51,098 bases of DNA, from the NCBI RefSeq assembly GCF_000423845.1, contig NZ_AUIT01000012.1, positions 1-51,098 of the forward strand, written 5' to 3'. The number at the start of each line of letters is the position of its first letter. Within the stretch, counting starts at the first letter, position 1. A program made the position numbers and the translations under genes. Below are positions 17,349-26,379 of the stretch, in pieces. Under the pieces are notes generated by a model. That model had not been told where the DNA came from, made no database searches, and saw only the letters and a list, made by a program, of their open reading frames with translations. This stretch comes from Thermodesulfobacterium hveragerdense DSM 12571 (GTDB taxonomy: Bacteria > Desulfobacterota > Thermodesulfobacteria > Thermodesulfobacteriales > Thermodesulfobacteriaceae).

Positions 17349-18292
17349 ACCTTTTGAATCCATACTGTTGTCTAATAATCCTAAGAAATTGTCTTTATGA
17401 CCTTGGAGTTTTAAAAAGTTTTAAGTTAGAGGTCCCGGTTATTTCGGTGGGGAATCTTTCTGTAGGTGGCAGTGGAAAAACCTCTTTGATAAGATATCTT
17501 GCAGAAAAACTTTCTTGTTTAGGTAAGGTAGCCATCGTATCAAGAGGTTATAAAAGAAAGTCTAAAGGATTTCAGTTAGTTTATTTTCAAAAAAAAGTCC
17601 TTCAACCGGTGGAAAAGGCAGGTGATGAGCCTTACCTTTTGGCTAAGGTGTTTGAAAAAAAAGGGTTAGACCTGGTGATTATCGTTGACGAAGATAGGGT
17701 AAGAGGGGCCAGAAGAGCGATCAAAGAGTTTGGTGCAAACCTTATTCTTCTTGATGACGGATTCCAACACAGAAGACTTTTTAGAGACATAGACCTTGTG
17801 CTTTTAAAAAAAGAAGACCTGAACCAAACGTTATTACCTTTTGGAAAACTAAGAGAACCTCTTTCAGGATTAAAAAGAGCTACCGCCCTTATCCTTACCT
17901 ATCAAGAACTTTTTCCTTTTGATTTTGAGTTTAACCAAAAACCAGTGTTTAAGCTTTACCGAGAAAACTGGCAGGTTTTAAATTACAGGTTAGAGCCTGT
18001 GTCTATTCCAGAAAAAGAGTTTATAGCCTTTTGTGGGCTTGGAGATAATACCCAGTTTTTGGATATTGTAAAACGTTTAGGTCTTAGAATCAAACGCTTT
18101 ATTGCTTTCCCAGACCACTACGATTATCGAACCTTTGAAATATCGTCTAAAGAAAACTATCTCACCACCTTAAAAGATGGGGTTAAACTTCCATGGTCTG
18201 AAAACTTCTTTTTTTTAGATTTTTCTGTAAGAGTAGAAGGTCTTCTTGAATTTATACAAAAAACATTAAAAAATAAAACCTCAATGGGGTAG
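17342..18292 (+). CDS. lpxK: Tetraacyldisaccharide 4'-kinase
   Basis: 316 residues. The N-terminal block VISVGNLSVGGSGKTSL holds the Walker A. AIVSRGYKRKSKG, then GDEPYLLAK, and LILLDDGFQHRRLFRD (Walker B-like, DDGFQH) are all standard LpxK motifs. It phosphorylates the 4' position of the lipid A disaccharide at the inner membrane. This shows that the cell makes lipid A and so has an LPS outer membrane. The tupA gene follows after 5 bases. Confidence 0.93.
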   Translation: MLNLLNPYCCLIILRNCLYDLGVLKSFKLEVPVISVGNLSVGGSGKTSLIRYLAEKLSCLGKVAIVSRGYKRKSKGFQLVYFQKKVLQPVEKAGDEPYLLAKVFEKKGLDLVIIVDEDRVRGARRAIKEFGANLILLDDGFQHRRLFRDIDLVLLKKEDLNQTLLPFGKLREPLSGLKRATALILTYQELFPFDFEFNQKPVFKLYRENWQVLNYRLEPVSIPEKEFIAFCGLGDNTQFLDIVKRLGLRIKRFIAFPDHYDYRTFEISSKENYLTTLKDGVKLPWSENFFFLDFSVRVEGLLEFIQKTLKNKTSMG

Positions 18293-18297
18293 ATAAC

Positions 18298-19113
18298 ATG
18301 AAAATAAGAGCTATTTTATTCATTGTTTTTTTGCTTTTATTTTTTACAGGTTCTGTCTTTGCTAAAGGTAAAATGTTAATTCTTGGTACAACCACTTCTG
18401 TAGAAAATTCAGGACTGTTAAGCTATCTTTTACCTCAGTTTGAAAAGAAGACCGGAATAAAAGTAAAGTTGGTTGCCAGAGGTACAGGGGCTGTGCTTGA
18501 AATGGGGAAAAGGGGAGATGTGGATGTAGTGTTTGTCCATGCAAAAGATCTTGAGCTTCAAGCAATAAAAGAAGGGTTTTTTGTTAATAGAAAGGAGGTG
18601 TGCTATAACGATTTTATCATCGTTGGCCCTAAGCATGATCCAGCTAAGATAAAAGGGGCTAAAGACGTGATTTCTACCTTTAAAAAGATCGCCCAAGCCA
18701 GAGGTTTTTTTATTTCACGAGGAGATAGGTCAGGAACCCATTTTAAAGAACTAAAAATATGGGAATTAGCAGGCCTCAATCCTAAAGGAAAACCCTGGTA
18801 TCTGGAGTCTGGTCAGGGGATGGAAAAAACTTTATTTATAGCTAACGAAAAAGATGCTTACACCCTTACTGATAGGGGAACATGGCTTGCTACGAAAGGC
18901 CGTCTAAAATATTTAACCATTCTCTTTGAAGGAGACCCTTTTCTTTATAATATATATAGCGTTATGGCGGTAAATCCTAAAAAGCATCCTTATGTAAACT
19001 ATGAAGGAGCTATGAAATTTATAGACTGGATTACCTCTCCTGAGGGACAAAAACTCATAGGGTCTTTTAAGGATAATTTGGGAAACGTACTTTTTATCCC
19101 TAAGTATAGGTAG
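18298..19113 (+). CDS. tupA: Tungstate ABC transporter, periplasmic binding protein
   Basis: 271 residues with a signal peptide (about 1-22, ending VFAKG). The N-terminal signature GTTTSVENSGLL is close to the TTTS-x-x-x-SGLL oxyanion loop of TupA/WtpA-type proteins. GDVDVVFVHA, DFIIVGPKHDP and RGDRSGTHFKE are the other conserved binding segments. It forms an operon with permease and ATPase genes. Sequence alone does not prove tungstate over molybdate, but the TupA pattern favours tungstate. The metal could serve the Tat-exported molybdopterin enzyme at 30283. Confidence 0.9.
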   Translation: MKIRAILFIVFLLLFFTGSVFAKGKMLILGTTTSVENSGLLSYLLPQFEKKTGIKVKLVARGTGAVLEMGKRGDVDVVFVHAKDLELQAIKEGFFVNRKEVCYNDFIIVGPKHDPAKIKGAKDVISTFKKIAQARGFFISRGDRSGTHFKELKIWELAGLNPKGKPWYLESGQGMEKTLFIANEKDAYTLTDRGTWLATKGRLKYLTILFEGDPFLYNIYSVMAVNPKKHPYVNYEGAMKFIDWITSPEGQKLIGSFKDNLGNVLFIPKYR

Positions 19114-19115
19114 CC

Positions 19116-19820
19116 ATGGATTTTTTGATAGAGGCTTTTAAACAGGCCTTTTTTCTTATCGTTAATTTAGATAGAGAGCTCCTTGAGATCATTCTACTTT
19201 CTTTAAAGGTATCTCTTTCAGCGCTTTTATTAGCTTCTGTTTTGGGAGTCCCGTTTGGGGCGTTCTTAGGGATGAAGGATTTTACAGGTAGGAGTTTGAT
19301 CATAATTTTTTTAAACACCGGGATGGGATTACCCCCTGTGGTGGTTGGTCTTTTTCTTTATATGCTTTTTTCAAGAAGTGGGCCTTTAGGTTTTTTAAAC
19401 CTTCTTTATACCCCTACTGCTATGGTAATCGCACAGTTTATCCTTGCCCTTCCTATAGTAGCTTCTATCTCTCAAGCCTCTGTAAGAAAGGTTAGTCCTA
19501 TAATCAAACTTACGGCCAAAACCCTTGGAGCTACCCCTTTTCAGATTGCCTTGACCTTGATAAAGGAAGCCCGCTATGGGATATTTACAGGGATTTTAGG
19601 AGGATTGGGAAGGGTAATGGCTGAAGTGGGGGCTATTTTGATTGTAGGAGGAAACATCGCTGGTTATACCCGGGTTATGACCACCACCATAGCTTTGGAA
19701 ACCGATAAAGGAAACTTTGAGCTTGCCCTTGCTTTAGGTATAATTCTTCTTTCTATCTCCTTTTTGATTAATCTTTTGTTATACTATATTCAAAAAAAAG
19801 AAATAAGAACCAACCTATGA
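19116..19820 (+). CDS. tupB: Tungstate ABC transporter, permease
   Basis: 234 residues and about five or six membrane helices. The EAA coupling loop region reads TLGATPFQIALTLIKEARYG and is followed by LGRVMAEVGAILIVGGNIAG, which is characteristic of TupB. ATG follows the tupA stop after 2 bases and the end overlaps tupC by 4 bases. Confidence 0.9.
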   Translation: MDFLIEAFKQAFFLIVNLDRELLEIILLSLKVSLSALLLASVLGVPFGAFLGMKDFTGRSLIIIFLNTGMGLPPVVVGLFLYMLFSRSGPLGFLNLLYTPTAMVIAQFILALPIVASISQASVRKVSPIIKLTAKTLGATPFQIALTLIKEARYGIFTGILGGLGRVMAEVGAILIVGGNIAGYTRVMTTTIALETDKGNFELALALGIILLSISFLINLLLYYIQKKEIRTNL

Positions 19821-20470
19821 GTTTAAAACTGGTAATTTCTAACCTTTGGAAGGGATATAGGGATAAAACCGTTTTAAAAGATCTATCCTATGTGTTTGAT
19901 GAGAAAAAAGTCTACGTAGTAATGGGGCCTAATGGAAGTGGAAAAACTACCTTTTTAAAAATCTGTGCTTTACTTGAAACACCTGATAAAGGAGAGGTCC
20001 ATTACTACAATTCAACCAATAAGATTTTACCTAAAGATATTAATCTTCTTAGAAAAATTACTTATGTATTTCCTGAGGTAGGTATTTTCAATACTTCAGT
20101 TTTTGATAACGTAGCCTATGGATTAAAAATAAGGGGTTTTAACAAAAAAGAGATAAACTCTAAAGTAGAAGAAGTGCTTGATTTCGTAGGACTGTCGCAT
20201 AAAAAAAAGCAAAACGCATTAACCCTTTCAAGTGGAGAGGCAAAGAGGATGGGCCTTGCAAGGGCGATGGTGATAAAACCTGAGTTTCTCTTTTTAGACG
20301 AACCTACAGCTTTTGTAGATGCTGAGAACGTAAAGCTTATCGAAAGACTTTTAATTCAGATCAAAGAACAAAAAACCACTACCATAGTCATAGCCACCCA
20401 CGATAGTCCCTTTGCTTTTACGGTTGGAGATGAGATTTTAAAATTAGAAAACGGAAAAATTTTGGGGTAA
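19817..20470 (+). CDS. tupC: Tungstate ABC transporter, ATP-binding protein
   Basis: 217 residues. Walker A is GPNGSGKTTF, the signature is LSSGEAKRMGLARAM (Ser in place of the usual Gly in LSGGE), Walker B is FLFLDEPTAF, and the switch His is in IATHDS. It has no C-terminal regulatory domain. The start overlaps tupB, and an AT-rich space with a promoter-like element for the next gene follows. Confidence 0.9.
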   Translation: MSLKLVISNLWKGYRDKTVLKDLSYVFDEKKVYVVMGPNGSGKTTFLKICALLETPDKGEVHYYNSTNKILPKDINLLRKITYVFPEVGIFNTSVFDNVAYGLKIRGFNKKEINSKVEEVLDFVGLSHKKKQNALTLSSGEAKRMGLARAMVIKPEFLFLDEPTAFVDAENVKLIERLLIQIKEQKTTTIVIATHDSPFAFTVGDEILKLENGKILG

Positions 20471-20545
20471 ACTTAAGTATTAATTCTTTATCTAAAAATA
20501 GTTATAAGTTAAAAATAGTTGTAAATATTTGCAAAATAATTCTCC

Positions 20546-20573
20546 TTGGCTAAAATAGTTAAGATGTTATATT
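20546..20573 (+). promoter_or_regulatory. Candidate sigma70-type promoter for the TlpA-like gene
   Basis: TTGGCT (20546-20551) and TATATT (20568-20573) are spaced by 16 bases, upstream of the AGGAGG of the thioredoxin-like gene. The match to consensus is moderate. Confidence 0.4.
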
Positions 20574-20607
20574 AATAAATATAAAAACTATGGCAGGAGG
20601 GTTAAAA

Positions 20608-21090
20608 ATGTGGTTTAGGAAAGGTTTGATGGTAGTAGTTTTGTATGTGTTTCTTGTCGTTTCTTCTGGTTATGCTTCTTCTATTAATTTTGAATATTAT
20701 ACCTATACAGGTGCAAAAAATAGTCTTACCAACCATAGAGGAAAGTATGTATTACTTAATCTGTTTGCAAGCTACTGTCCTTCTTGTATGATAGAATTAA
20801 ACGCTTTAAACAAGGTATCTAAGGTTTGTCCTGCTTCTAAGGTTCAAGTAGTGTCTCTTATGGTAGACAAAGAATCAGGATATCTTATTCCTAAGTTGGT
20901 GAACTCTAAACAATTAACTTATGAGGTTGGTTTAGCTCCAAACAACCTTAACAAGATTTTTCCAGATTTTTCTAAAGTTCCTACCACCTACCTTTTGAAC
21001 CCAGAGGGTAAGGTGATAGAAAGAATGATAGGTTTTAAATCAGCAGGAGCTTTTTTAAACATTTTAAACAAATATGTAAGCTGTAATTAA
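20608..21090 (+). CDS. Secreted TlpA/ResA-like thioredoxin-fold protein
   Basis: About 160 residues from ATG 20608. AGGAGG lies at 20596-20601, whereas an ATG at 20590 lies before that site. The N-terminal hydrophobic segment (MWFRKGLMVVVLYVFLVVSS) is a signal peptide or anchor. The redox motif CPSC follows LLNLFASY. The cis-Pro region is VPTTYLLNPEGKVIER. It acts in the periplasm as a thiol oxidoreductase, probably in cytochrome c maturation or disulfide handling. That role is relevant here because the window encodes ResB and many secreted Cys-rich proteins. Confidence 0.85.
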   Translation: MWFRKGLMVVVLYVFLVVSSGYASSINFEYYTYTGAKNSLTNHRGKYVLLNLFASYCPSCMIELNALNKVSKVCPASKVQVVSLMVDKESGYLIPKLVNSKQLTYEVGLAPNNLNKIFPDFSKVPTTYLLNPEGKVIERMIGFKSAGAFLNILNKYVSCN

Positions 21091-21116
21091 AAGGTCTGTG
21101 TTTAAGGAGGAAGAAA

Positions 21117-21641
21117 ATGGGATTAAACCCAGTACTTGAGGTAATAAAAAACAGAAGAAGTATAAGGTCGTTTAAAAAAGACCCTATTCCAGAAGAGTAT
21201 TTAAAACTTATTTTAGAAGCCGCTATCTGGGCACCTTCAGCCGGTAATCTCCAGCCCTGGCATTTTGTCGTGGTGCGTAACCCAGAACTCAAAAAACTTT
21301 TATCTATCGCAGCCTTAAACCAAACTTTTATCGCCCAGGCACCTGTAGTTATCGTAGTATGTGCTTTACCCTGGATATCAAGCTCCCGTTATGGTAAACG
21401 AGGAGAGGAACTATACTGCCTTCAAGATACAGCTGCAGCTGTTCAAAACATGCTTTTAGCTGCTGCCTCTTTAGGAATTGGTAGTTGCTGGGTTGGAGCT
21501 TTTGACGAAGAAGCGGTAAAAAAGATAGTCGGTTTAACCAATAAAGTAAGACCTGTAGCTCTTATTCCTATGGGATATCCTGCTAAAATTCCCACACCTC
21601 CTCATAGAAAACCAATCCGTGAAGTAGTCTCTTGGATATAA
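21117..21641 (+). CDS. Nitroreductase-family FMN oxidoreductase
   Basis: 174 residues. RRSIRSFKKDPIPEE and AAIWAPSAGNLQPWHFVVV at the N terminus are FMN-contacting nitroreductase motifs. The centre has DTAAAVQNMLLAAASLGIG with GSCWVGAF. The C terminus is ALIPMGYPAK. It is a compact member without extra domains. The substrate is unknown. AGGAGGAAGAAA precedes the ATG. Confidence 0.9.
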   Translation: MGLNPVLEVIKNRRSIRSFKKDPIPEEYLKLILEAAIWAPSAGNLQPWHFVVVRNPELKKLLSIAALNQTFIAQAPVVIVVCALPWISSSRYGKRGEELYCLQDTAAAVQNMLLAAASLGIGSCWVGAFDEEAVKKIVGLTNKVRPVALIPMGYPAKIPTPPHRKPIREVVSWI

Positions 21642-21721
21642 AACTTTAAATTTTTTCCTTTACTTTGTTTAGATTTTTTTATACAATCTTAAATATATAA
21701 GACCTAAAAAGAGGACTTAGG

Positions 21722-24244
21722 ATGGAGATTTATGAACTACAAACTAAAGAATGTGCTCATTTGAAAGATATCGCCGAGGCTATCTTAGAGGCTCCTTCGG
21801 TAGGAATTCTGATTTATCAGGAAAACATAGTTTATGCTAATAAGTTTTTCTTAGAACTTACCGGATATTCCTTAGAAGAACTAAACAGGATGAGTATTTT
21901 AGATATTTTCACAGCCGAAGAGAAAGAATATCTTAAATCCATAGTAGAAAGAAGGCTTAGAGTGGAAAGGTTTACAAGGGTTTATAACGAATTAAAAATT
22001 TTAAGAAAAACTGGGGAGATAAGGTATACCCTTACTTTTGCCAACACCATCACCTATCAAGGTAAGCCAGCAGGTTTTGTGGTTTTGATAGATATTACCA
22101 GGCAGAAAAGGCTTGAAAACATAGTTTTGATGCTTAGAGAGGTTAACCAGACGATAACCAGTTCCCTAACCGAAGAGGAGGTTTTTGAGAAGATTTGTAA
22201 AAACCTGGTAGAGAAGATAGGGCTTAGGTTTGTTTGGGTAGGGTTTCCTGATTGGGAGACACTACTTATTAAACCTATGTATTACTATGGATATGAGGCA
22301 GGACTTTTTGAAAAAATCAGGGTTTCTGTAAGTGGAGATGTTCCTGAGGGAAGAGGGGCTTTGGGTACAGCATTAAGAGAAAACAGAATTGTCATAATCT
22401 CTGACATAAGAACTGACCCTCGTTTTTATCCTTGGAGAGAAGAGGCTTTGAAGAGGCAGTATCTTTCAGTAGCAGGGATACCTATCTATAAAGATGGTAA
22501 TCCCTATTGTGTGTTAGGGCTTTATGCTAAGGAGCCCAATTTTTTTACCGATGAAACTTTAGGGCTTTTAGAAGAGCTGAGGGGAGACATAGAGTTTGCT
22601 TTAAAGCGGATAGAGGAGATCAAAAATAATGTTATTATCTCTCAGGCTCTTATCAAATCTCCTGCAGCTATAATAGTTTTGGACGAAAAAGGAAGGATAA
22701 CTTTTTGTAATGAAACTGTATCTAAGAGTTGTGGCCTCAGTTTTGAAGAACTTTATGGGAAATCTTTAGAGATATTAGGCTTGCAGGGTCTTGATTATGA
22801 TTTTAATCAAACTTTTTTTCAGGTTATATCACAAGAAGATAAAGAGTTTTCGGATATTTTATTCTGCACCAAGAACAATATTTATTTACAGACTAAGATA
22901 TATCCTTTAAGAATTTCAGAAAAAGAACGCAGGTATCTTTTAATAGGGAGAGATGTTAGTACAGAGAGAGAACTTATCTATAAATTAGAGAAGGTCACCA
23001 CAGAGGATTTACTTACCGGTCTTTTAAACCTTGATGGGCTTGAGAAAAGAGTTAATAAGATTTTGGAAAGAGTGGACGAAGGCTGTTTGATAGTTTTAGA
23101 CATATTCAATTTTGTTTACGTAAACCAAACTTATGGTTTTGAGACAGGAAATAGGATTTTAAAAGAGTTAGGTAATTTTTTTAAAAGTCTTTTTCAAAAA
23201 AGCAATCAATTAACAGCCAGGATCGGATCTGATGAGTTTGCTTGTTTTTTGGAAAAGAAGGAATATCATAATATTCAAGGATTGATAGAGAAGCTTTCTT
23301 TGATAAAAGAAATGGTCTTTAATATAGACGGGCAAGAAATAGCCCTTTCTACAAACATCGGTATTAGTTTTTATCCTCAAGATGGAGGTAATTTTAGGGA
23401 TTTACTCGAAAAGGCATCTCTTGCCTTAAGTGAGGCTAAAAAAGTTGGAGCAGGAGAATTTAGATTTTTTGCTCAATTTATGGAGTTAAAAGCACAGGAG
23501 ATCATTTCTTTAGATTATCTCTTAGAAAAGGCTTTAAAAGAGAATCTTTTTGTTTTTTACTACCAACCTTATTTTAAGGTGGAAGACCTTTCTTTAGCAG
23601 GGTTAGAGGCTTTGGTTAGGATAAAGGTAGATGGTGCGGTTTACACCCCATCACAGTTTATAGATTATCTGGAGAGAAGCAGGTTTTTACCTAAATTTGA
23701 GGAGTGGATGTTTGAGGAGATAAGTAAAAAGATTGAGAGGTTTAGGGTACCTATTTCGGTGAACATTTCTGCCCGTTCTTTTAATAGAGAGGACTTTATC
23801 GAGAGGTTTTTATCGTTTTTTCAACATAAGGAGGTCAGATTAGAGATTACGGAAAGGGTTTTTATAGAAAATATATTATATGCGAAAGAGATCCTAAAAA
23901 GGGTTAAAGAGAAAAATATAAAGGTGATGATAGATGATTTCGGGACCGGGTATTGTGCGTTAAGTTATTTAAGGTTTTTACCGATCGATGTGATAAAAAT
24001 AGATATGAGTTTTATTAAAGATATAATAAAAAATAAGAAAGATAAGGACTTGGTTGAAGTGATAGTACTCTTAGCCCAAAAATTAGGTATAGAGACTTTG
24101 GCTGAGGGGGTTGAAACCCAGGAACAGCTTGATATAATAAAACAGATTGGTTGTACTTACGTACAGGGTTTCTTGTTTGATAAACCCATGCCAGAAGATG
24201 AACTTCTTGTTAGATATCCTTTCATAGCCGGGGTGGCGGAATAG
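21722..24244 (+). CDS. PAS-GAF-PAS-GGDEF-EAL protein, probable c-di-GMP phosphodiesterase
   Basis: 840 residues, no membrane segments. Order: PAS (about 15-128, with ITRQKRLE after it), GAF (about 145-300), second PAS (about 305-420), GGDEF (about 425-590) and EAL (about 600-835). The GGDEF signature is degenerate (RIGSDEF) and probably not a cyclase. The EAL domain keeps EALVR, the NISARSF region, MIDDFGTGY and LAEGVET, and so should hydrolyse c-di-GMP. Redox, light or ligand sensing by PAS and GAF is likely, but no cofactor residues are evident. The last 18 bases lie within tRNA-Leu, so the final residues (AGVAE) are encoded by tRNA sequence. Confidence 0.9.
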   Translation: MEIYELQTKECAHLKDIAEAILEAPSVGILIYQENIVYANKFFLELTGYSLEELNRMSILDIFTAEEKEYLKSIVERRLRVERFTRVYNELKILRKTGEIRYTLTFANTITYQGKPAGFVVLIDITRQKRLENIVLMLREVNQTITSSLTEEEVFEKICKNLVEKIGLRFVWVGFPDWETLLIKPMYYYGYEAGLFEKIRVSVSGDVPEGRGALGTALRENRIVIISDIRTDPRFYPWREEALKRQYLSVAGIPIYKDGNPYCVLGLYAKEPNFFTDETLGLLEELRGDIEFALKRIEEIKNNVIISQALIKSPAAIIVLDEKGRITFCNETVSKSCGLSFEELYGKSLEILGLQGLDYDFNQTFFQVISQEDKEFSDILFCTKNNIYLQTKIYPLRISEKERRYLLIGRDVSTERELIYKLEKVTTEDLLTGLLNLDGLEKRVNKILERVDEGCLIVLDIFNFVYVNQTYGFETGNRILKELGNFFKSLFQKSNQLTARIGSDEFACFLEKKEYHNIQGLIEKLSLIKEMVFNIDGQEIALSTNIGISFYPQDGGNFRDLLEKASLALSEAKKVGAGEFRFFAQFMELKAQEIISLDYLLEKALKENLFVFYYQPYFKVEDLSLAGLEALVRIKVDGAVYTPSQFIDYLERSRFLPKFEEWMFEEISKKIERFRVPISVNISARSFNREDFIERFLSFFQHKEVRLEITERVFIENILYAKEILKRVKEKNIKVMIDDFGTGYCALSYLRFLPIDVIKIDMSFIKDIIKNKKDKDLVEVIVLLAQKLGIETLAEGVETQEQLDIIKQIGCTYVQGFLFDKPMPEDELLVRYPFIAGVAE

Positions 24245-24313
24245 GTAGACGCGCTGGATTCAGGATCCAGTGGAGATACCTCCGTGCGGGTTCAAGTCCC
24301 GCCCCCGGCACCA
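24227..24313 (+). tRNA. tRNA-Leu (CAG)
   Basis: The 7-base acceptor stem GCCGGGG pairs with CCCCGGC. The anticodon arm is CTGGA-TTCAGGA-TCCAG with anticodon CAG. A variable arm (TGGAGATACCTCC) follows, as in class II tRNAs, then a T arm with GGTTCAAGTCC. The discriminator is A and CCA is encoded. It reads CUG codons. Its 5' end overlaps the upstream EAL gene. Confidence 0.97.
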
Positions 24314-24728
24314 TTCCTAAGGTGTAAGACATACTCTCAGGAATCTATTCTTTACCACACTCACCACACGTAACCCCTTCAATAAACCTATCAATCACCA
24401 ATCCCTTTTTAAGTAGAGCAGGTTACTACTGGTAGGGCATACCATCCTCCTACAAACTAACCTCTCAAAACATTCCCTGCCCTGTAGCCTATTCTATTCA
24501 AGATATATTTTAACAAGGCAACTTGTTTTAAGAGATAATTTTTGAAAAATAAGGGGTAAGTTGTTTTTTCTATGTCCAAAAAGTCTTAATTCCTTTTTTT
24601 ACTGTTATCGTTTTGACTGTTTGAATGATTTTGGAGTAAAAGAACGAGTAGAATAATATTTTGAATTTTCCTAAGGATTTATGATTGCATAGTGCTTAAA
24701 TACAAGGTATTATTAACTTAAAAAAAAG
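24314..24728 (+). other. 415-base region without an intact gene; possible transposase remnant
   Basis: No complete gene is visible. Just after the tRNA, ATTCCT and AGGAAT can pair over a short distance, a possible tRNA trailer hairpin. On the minus strand (about 24390-24540) one frame stays open apart from one stop and contains NRLQGRECFERLVCRRMVCP, with a second Cys pair (TCGECGKE) in another frame further down. This looks like a broken zinc-ribbon protein, perhaps an insertion-sequence transposase, but the resemblance is weak. The rest (24540-24728) is AT-rich. Confidence 0.35.
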
Positions 24729-24794
24729 TTGTTTAAAAAGATGAAGAAAAATTCTTTTTATGTTAGTTATTTGTCGATAAAAGGAATTTCCTCT

Positions 24795-25628
24795 ATGATT
24801 AAGGTTGAAGGGCTTGTTAAATACTATGGGAAGGTCAAGGCAGTTGATGGGGTAAGTTTTGAGATAAAATCAGGAGAGATATTTGGACTTCTTGGTCCAA
24901 ACGGTGCAGGAAAAACTACGATAGTAAAAATTTTAACTACCTTAACCAAGCCTGATGCTGGGAGATGTTTTATAAACGGTTTTAACGTGATAGAAAAGGC
25001 CTATGAAATAAAAAAGCTTATAGGGGTGGTTCCTCAGGAAAATAACTTAGACAGAGATCTAACAGTATACGAAAATTTGTTTGTCTACGGAAAGCTTCAT
25101 AAAACAAGTCAGTTAAAAGAAAAGATTAAAAATTTATTAGAAACAGTAGGTCTCTGGGAGAGAAAGGATGCTTTAGTTTCTAAACTTTCAGGCGGGATGC
25201 AAAGGAGGCTTCTTCTTGCAAGGGCATTGCTTTCAGACCCAAAGGTTTTGTTTTTAGACGAACCATCTATCGGACTTGACCCTCAGATAAGAAGACATCT
25301 CTGGGAGATAATAAAAAGAATTAAAAACCAAGGCAAAACAGTATTTCTCACTACCCATTACATAGAAGAGGCAGAGGCCCTTTGTGATAAGGTAGGTATC
25401 TTATCCAAAGGAAGGCTAATAGCCCTTGGTACTCCTTCAGAGCTTAAGCAATCAGCAGGGCTTTTTACCGTAGAATATATAGACAAAGAAGGAAGGCTAA
25501 AACTGTGGACTTTCAAAACTAAGGACGAAGCCTATGAGTTTGCTAAGAAAAACGAATTGCCTTTGATTATCAGAGAGACTAATTTGGAAGACATTTTTAT
25601 CAAACTTACAGGAGAAAGGATAGAATGA
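24795..25628 (+). CDS. ABC-2 exporter, ATP-binding protein
   Basis: About 277 residues from ATG 24795. The frame extends upstream to 24729, but MIKVEGLVKYYGKVKAVDGV is the usual beginning of this family. Walker A is GPNGAGKTT, signature LSGGMQRRLLLARA, Walker B LFLDEPSIGLDP and the switch His is in TTHYIEEAE. It belongs to the DrrA/CcmA-like group with a C-terminal 40-50 residue extension (EDIFIKLTGERIE). It forms a pair with the permease, overlapping by ATGA. The cargo is unknown; relatives move drugs, lipids or polysaccharides. Confidence 0.9.
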   Translation: MIKVEGLVKYYGKVKAVDGVSFEIKSGEIFGLLGPNGAGKTTIVKILTTLTKPDAGRCFINGFNVIEKAYEIKKLIGVVPQENNLDRDLTVYENLFVYGKLHKTSQLKEKIKNLLETVGLWERKDALVSKLSGGMQRRLLLARALLSDPKVLFLDEPSIGLDPQIRRHLWEIIKRIKNQGKTVFLTTHYIEEAEALCDKVGILSKGRLIALGTPSELKQSAGLFTVEYIDKEGRLKLWTFKTKDEAYEFAKKNELPLIIRETNLEDIFIKLTGERIE

Positions 25629-26365
25629 TGGATTGGTATCCTGTATTTTTGCGAGAACTTTTGATTTTTAGAAGAAGGCTTTTAAAGTTTGGATATCTCC
25701 TTTCTGCCATGATGCTCCCTATTATCTACTTTATCGTTTTTGGCCTTGGGCTTGGAAGGATGGTTCAGATGGAAGGTAAAAGTTATCTAAGTTTTCTTAT
25801 CCCAGGATTGGTAGCCATGACTTCTATGACCAACTCTTATACCTGGATTGCCAACTCTATAAACCTTAATCGACTTTATTTTAAAACCTTTCAAGTGTTG
25901 TACCTTGCTCCTATTTCTTACAGTGCCATAATCATTGGAGAGGTGCTTGCTGGCATGTTAAAAGGACTTCTTGCCGCAAGCTTGATCATCGTTGTGGGAT
26001 TTTTGAGTTATCCTAACTTTGGGTTATCCTTACCCTTTTTGTTGGCTCTTTTTCTGAACTGTTTTTTGTTTGCAAGTCTTGGTTTCTGTGTAGGGATGTC
26101 TGCTAAAGGCCATGAAGAAACAGCTACCTATTTTAATTTTTTCATCCTTCCGATGGGATTTTTCTGTGGAACCTTTTTTCCGATAGAACGTATCCCTGAC
26201 TTTTTAAAACCTGTAGTTTTTGTGTTACCTCTTACCTATACAAACATCCTTATAAGAAAAGAAACCTTCGATACTTTGGCCTTAGGGTGTGTTTTAGTCC
26301 TTGTTTTTTATAGTGTTATTTTGTTTGGGTTGGGATTTAGAGTGATTAAGAATTATAGTGAATAG
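25625..26365 (+). CDS. ABC-2 type permease
   Basis: 246 residues, six membrane helices. FLIPGLVAMTSMTNSY and FILPMGFFCGTFFPIERIPD (ABC-2 signature region, Phe/Pro-rich) place it in the ABC-2 membrane family that pairs with DrrA-like ATPases. The start is inside the ATPase stop (ATGA). The end faces the EamA gene tail to tail. Confidence 0.88.
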   Translation: MMDWYPVFLRELLIFRRRLLKFGYLLSAMMLPIIYFIVFGLGLGRMVQMEGKSYLSFLIPGLVAMTSMTNSYTWIANSINLNRLYFKTFQVLYLAPISYSAIIIGEVLAGMLKGLLAASLIIVVGFLSYPNFGLSLPFLLALFLNCFLFASLGFCVGMSAKGHEETATYFNFFILPMGFFCGTFFPIERIPDFLKPVVFVLPLTYTNILIRKETFDTLALGCVLVLVFYSVILFGLGFRVIKNYSE

Positions 26366-26379
26366 CCGAGATTTAAGTA

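Noticed and set aside
24314-24540. Structured RNA such as SRP RNA, tmRNA or RNase P RNA
   Set aside because: None of the conserved core sequences of these RNAs is visible on either strand.
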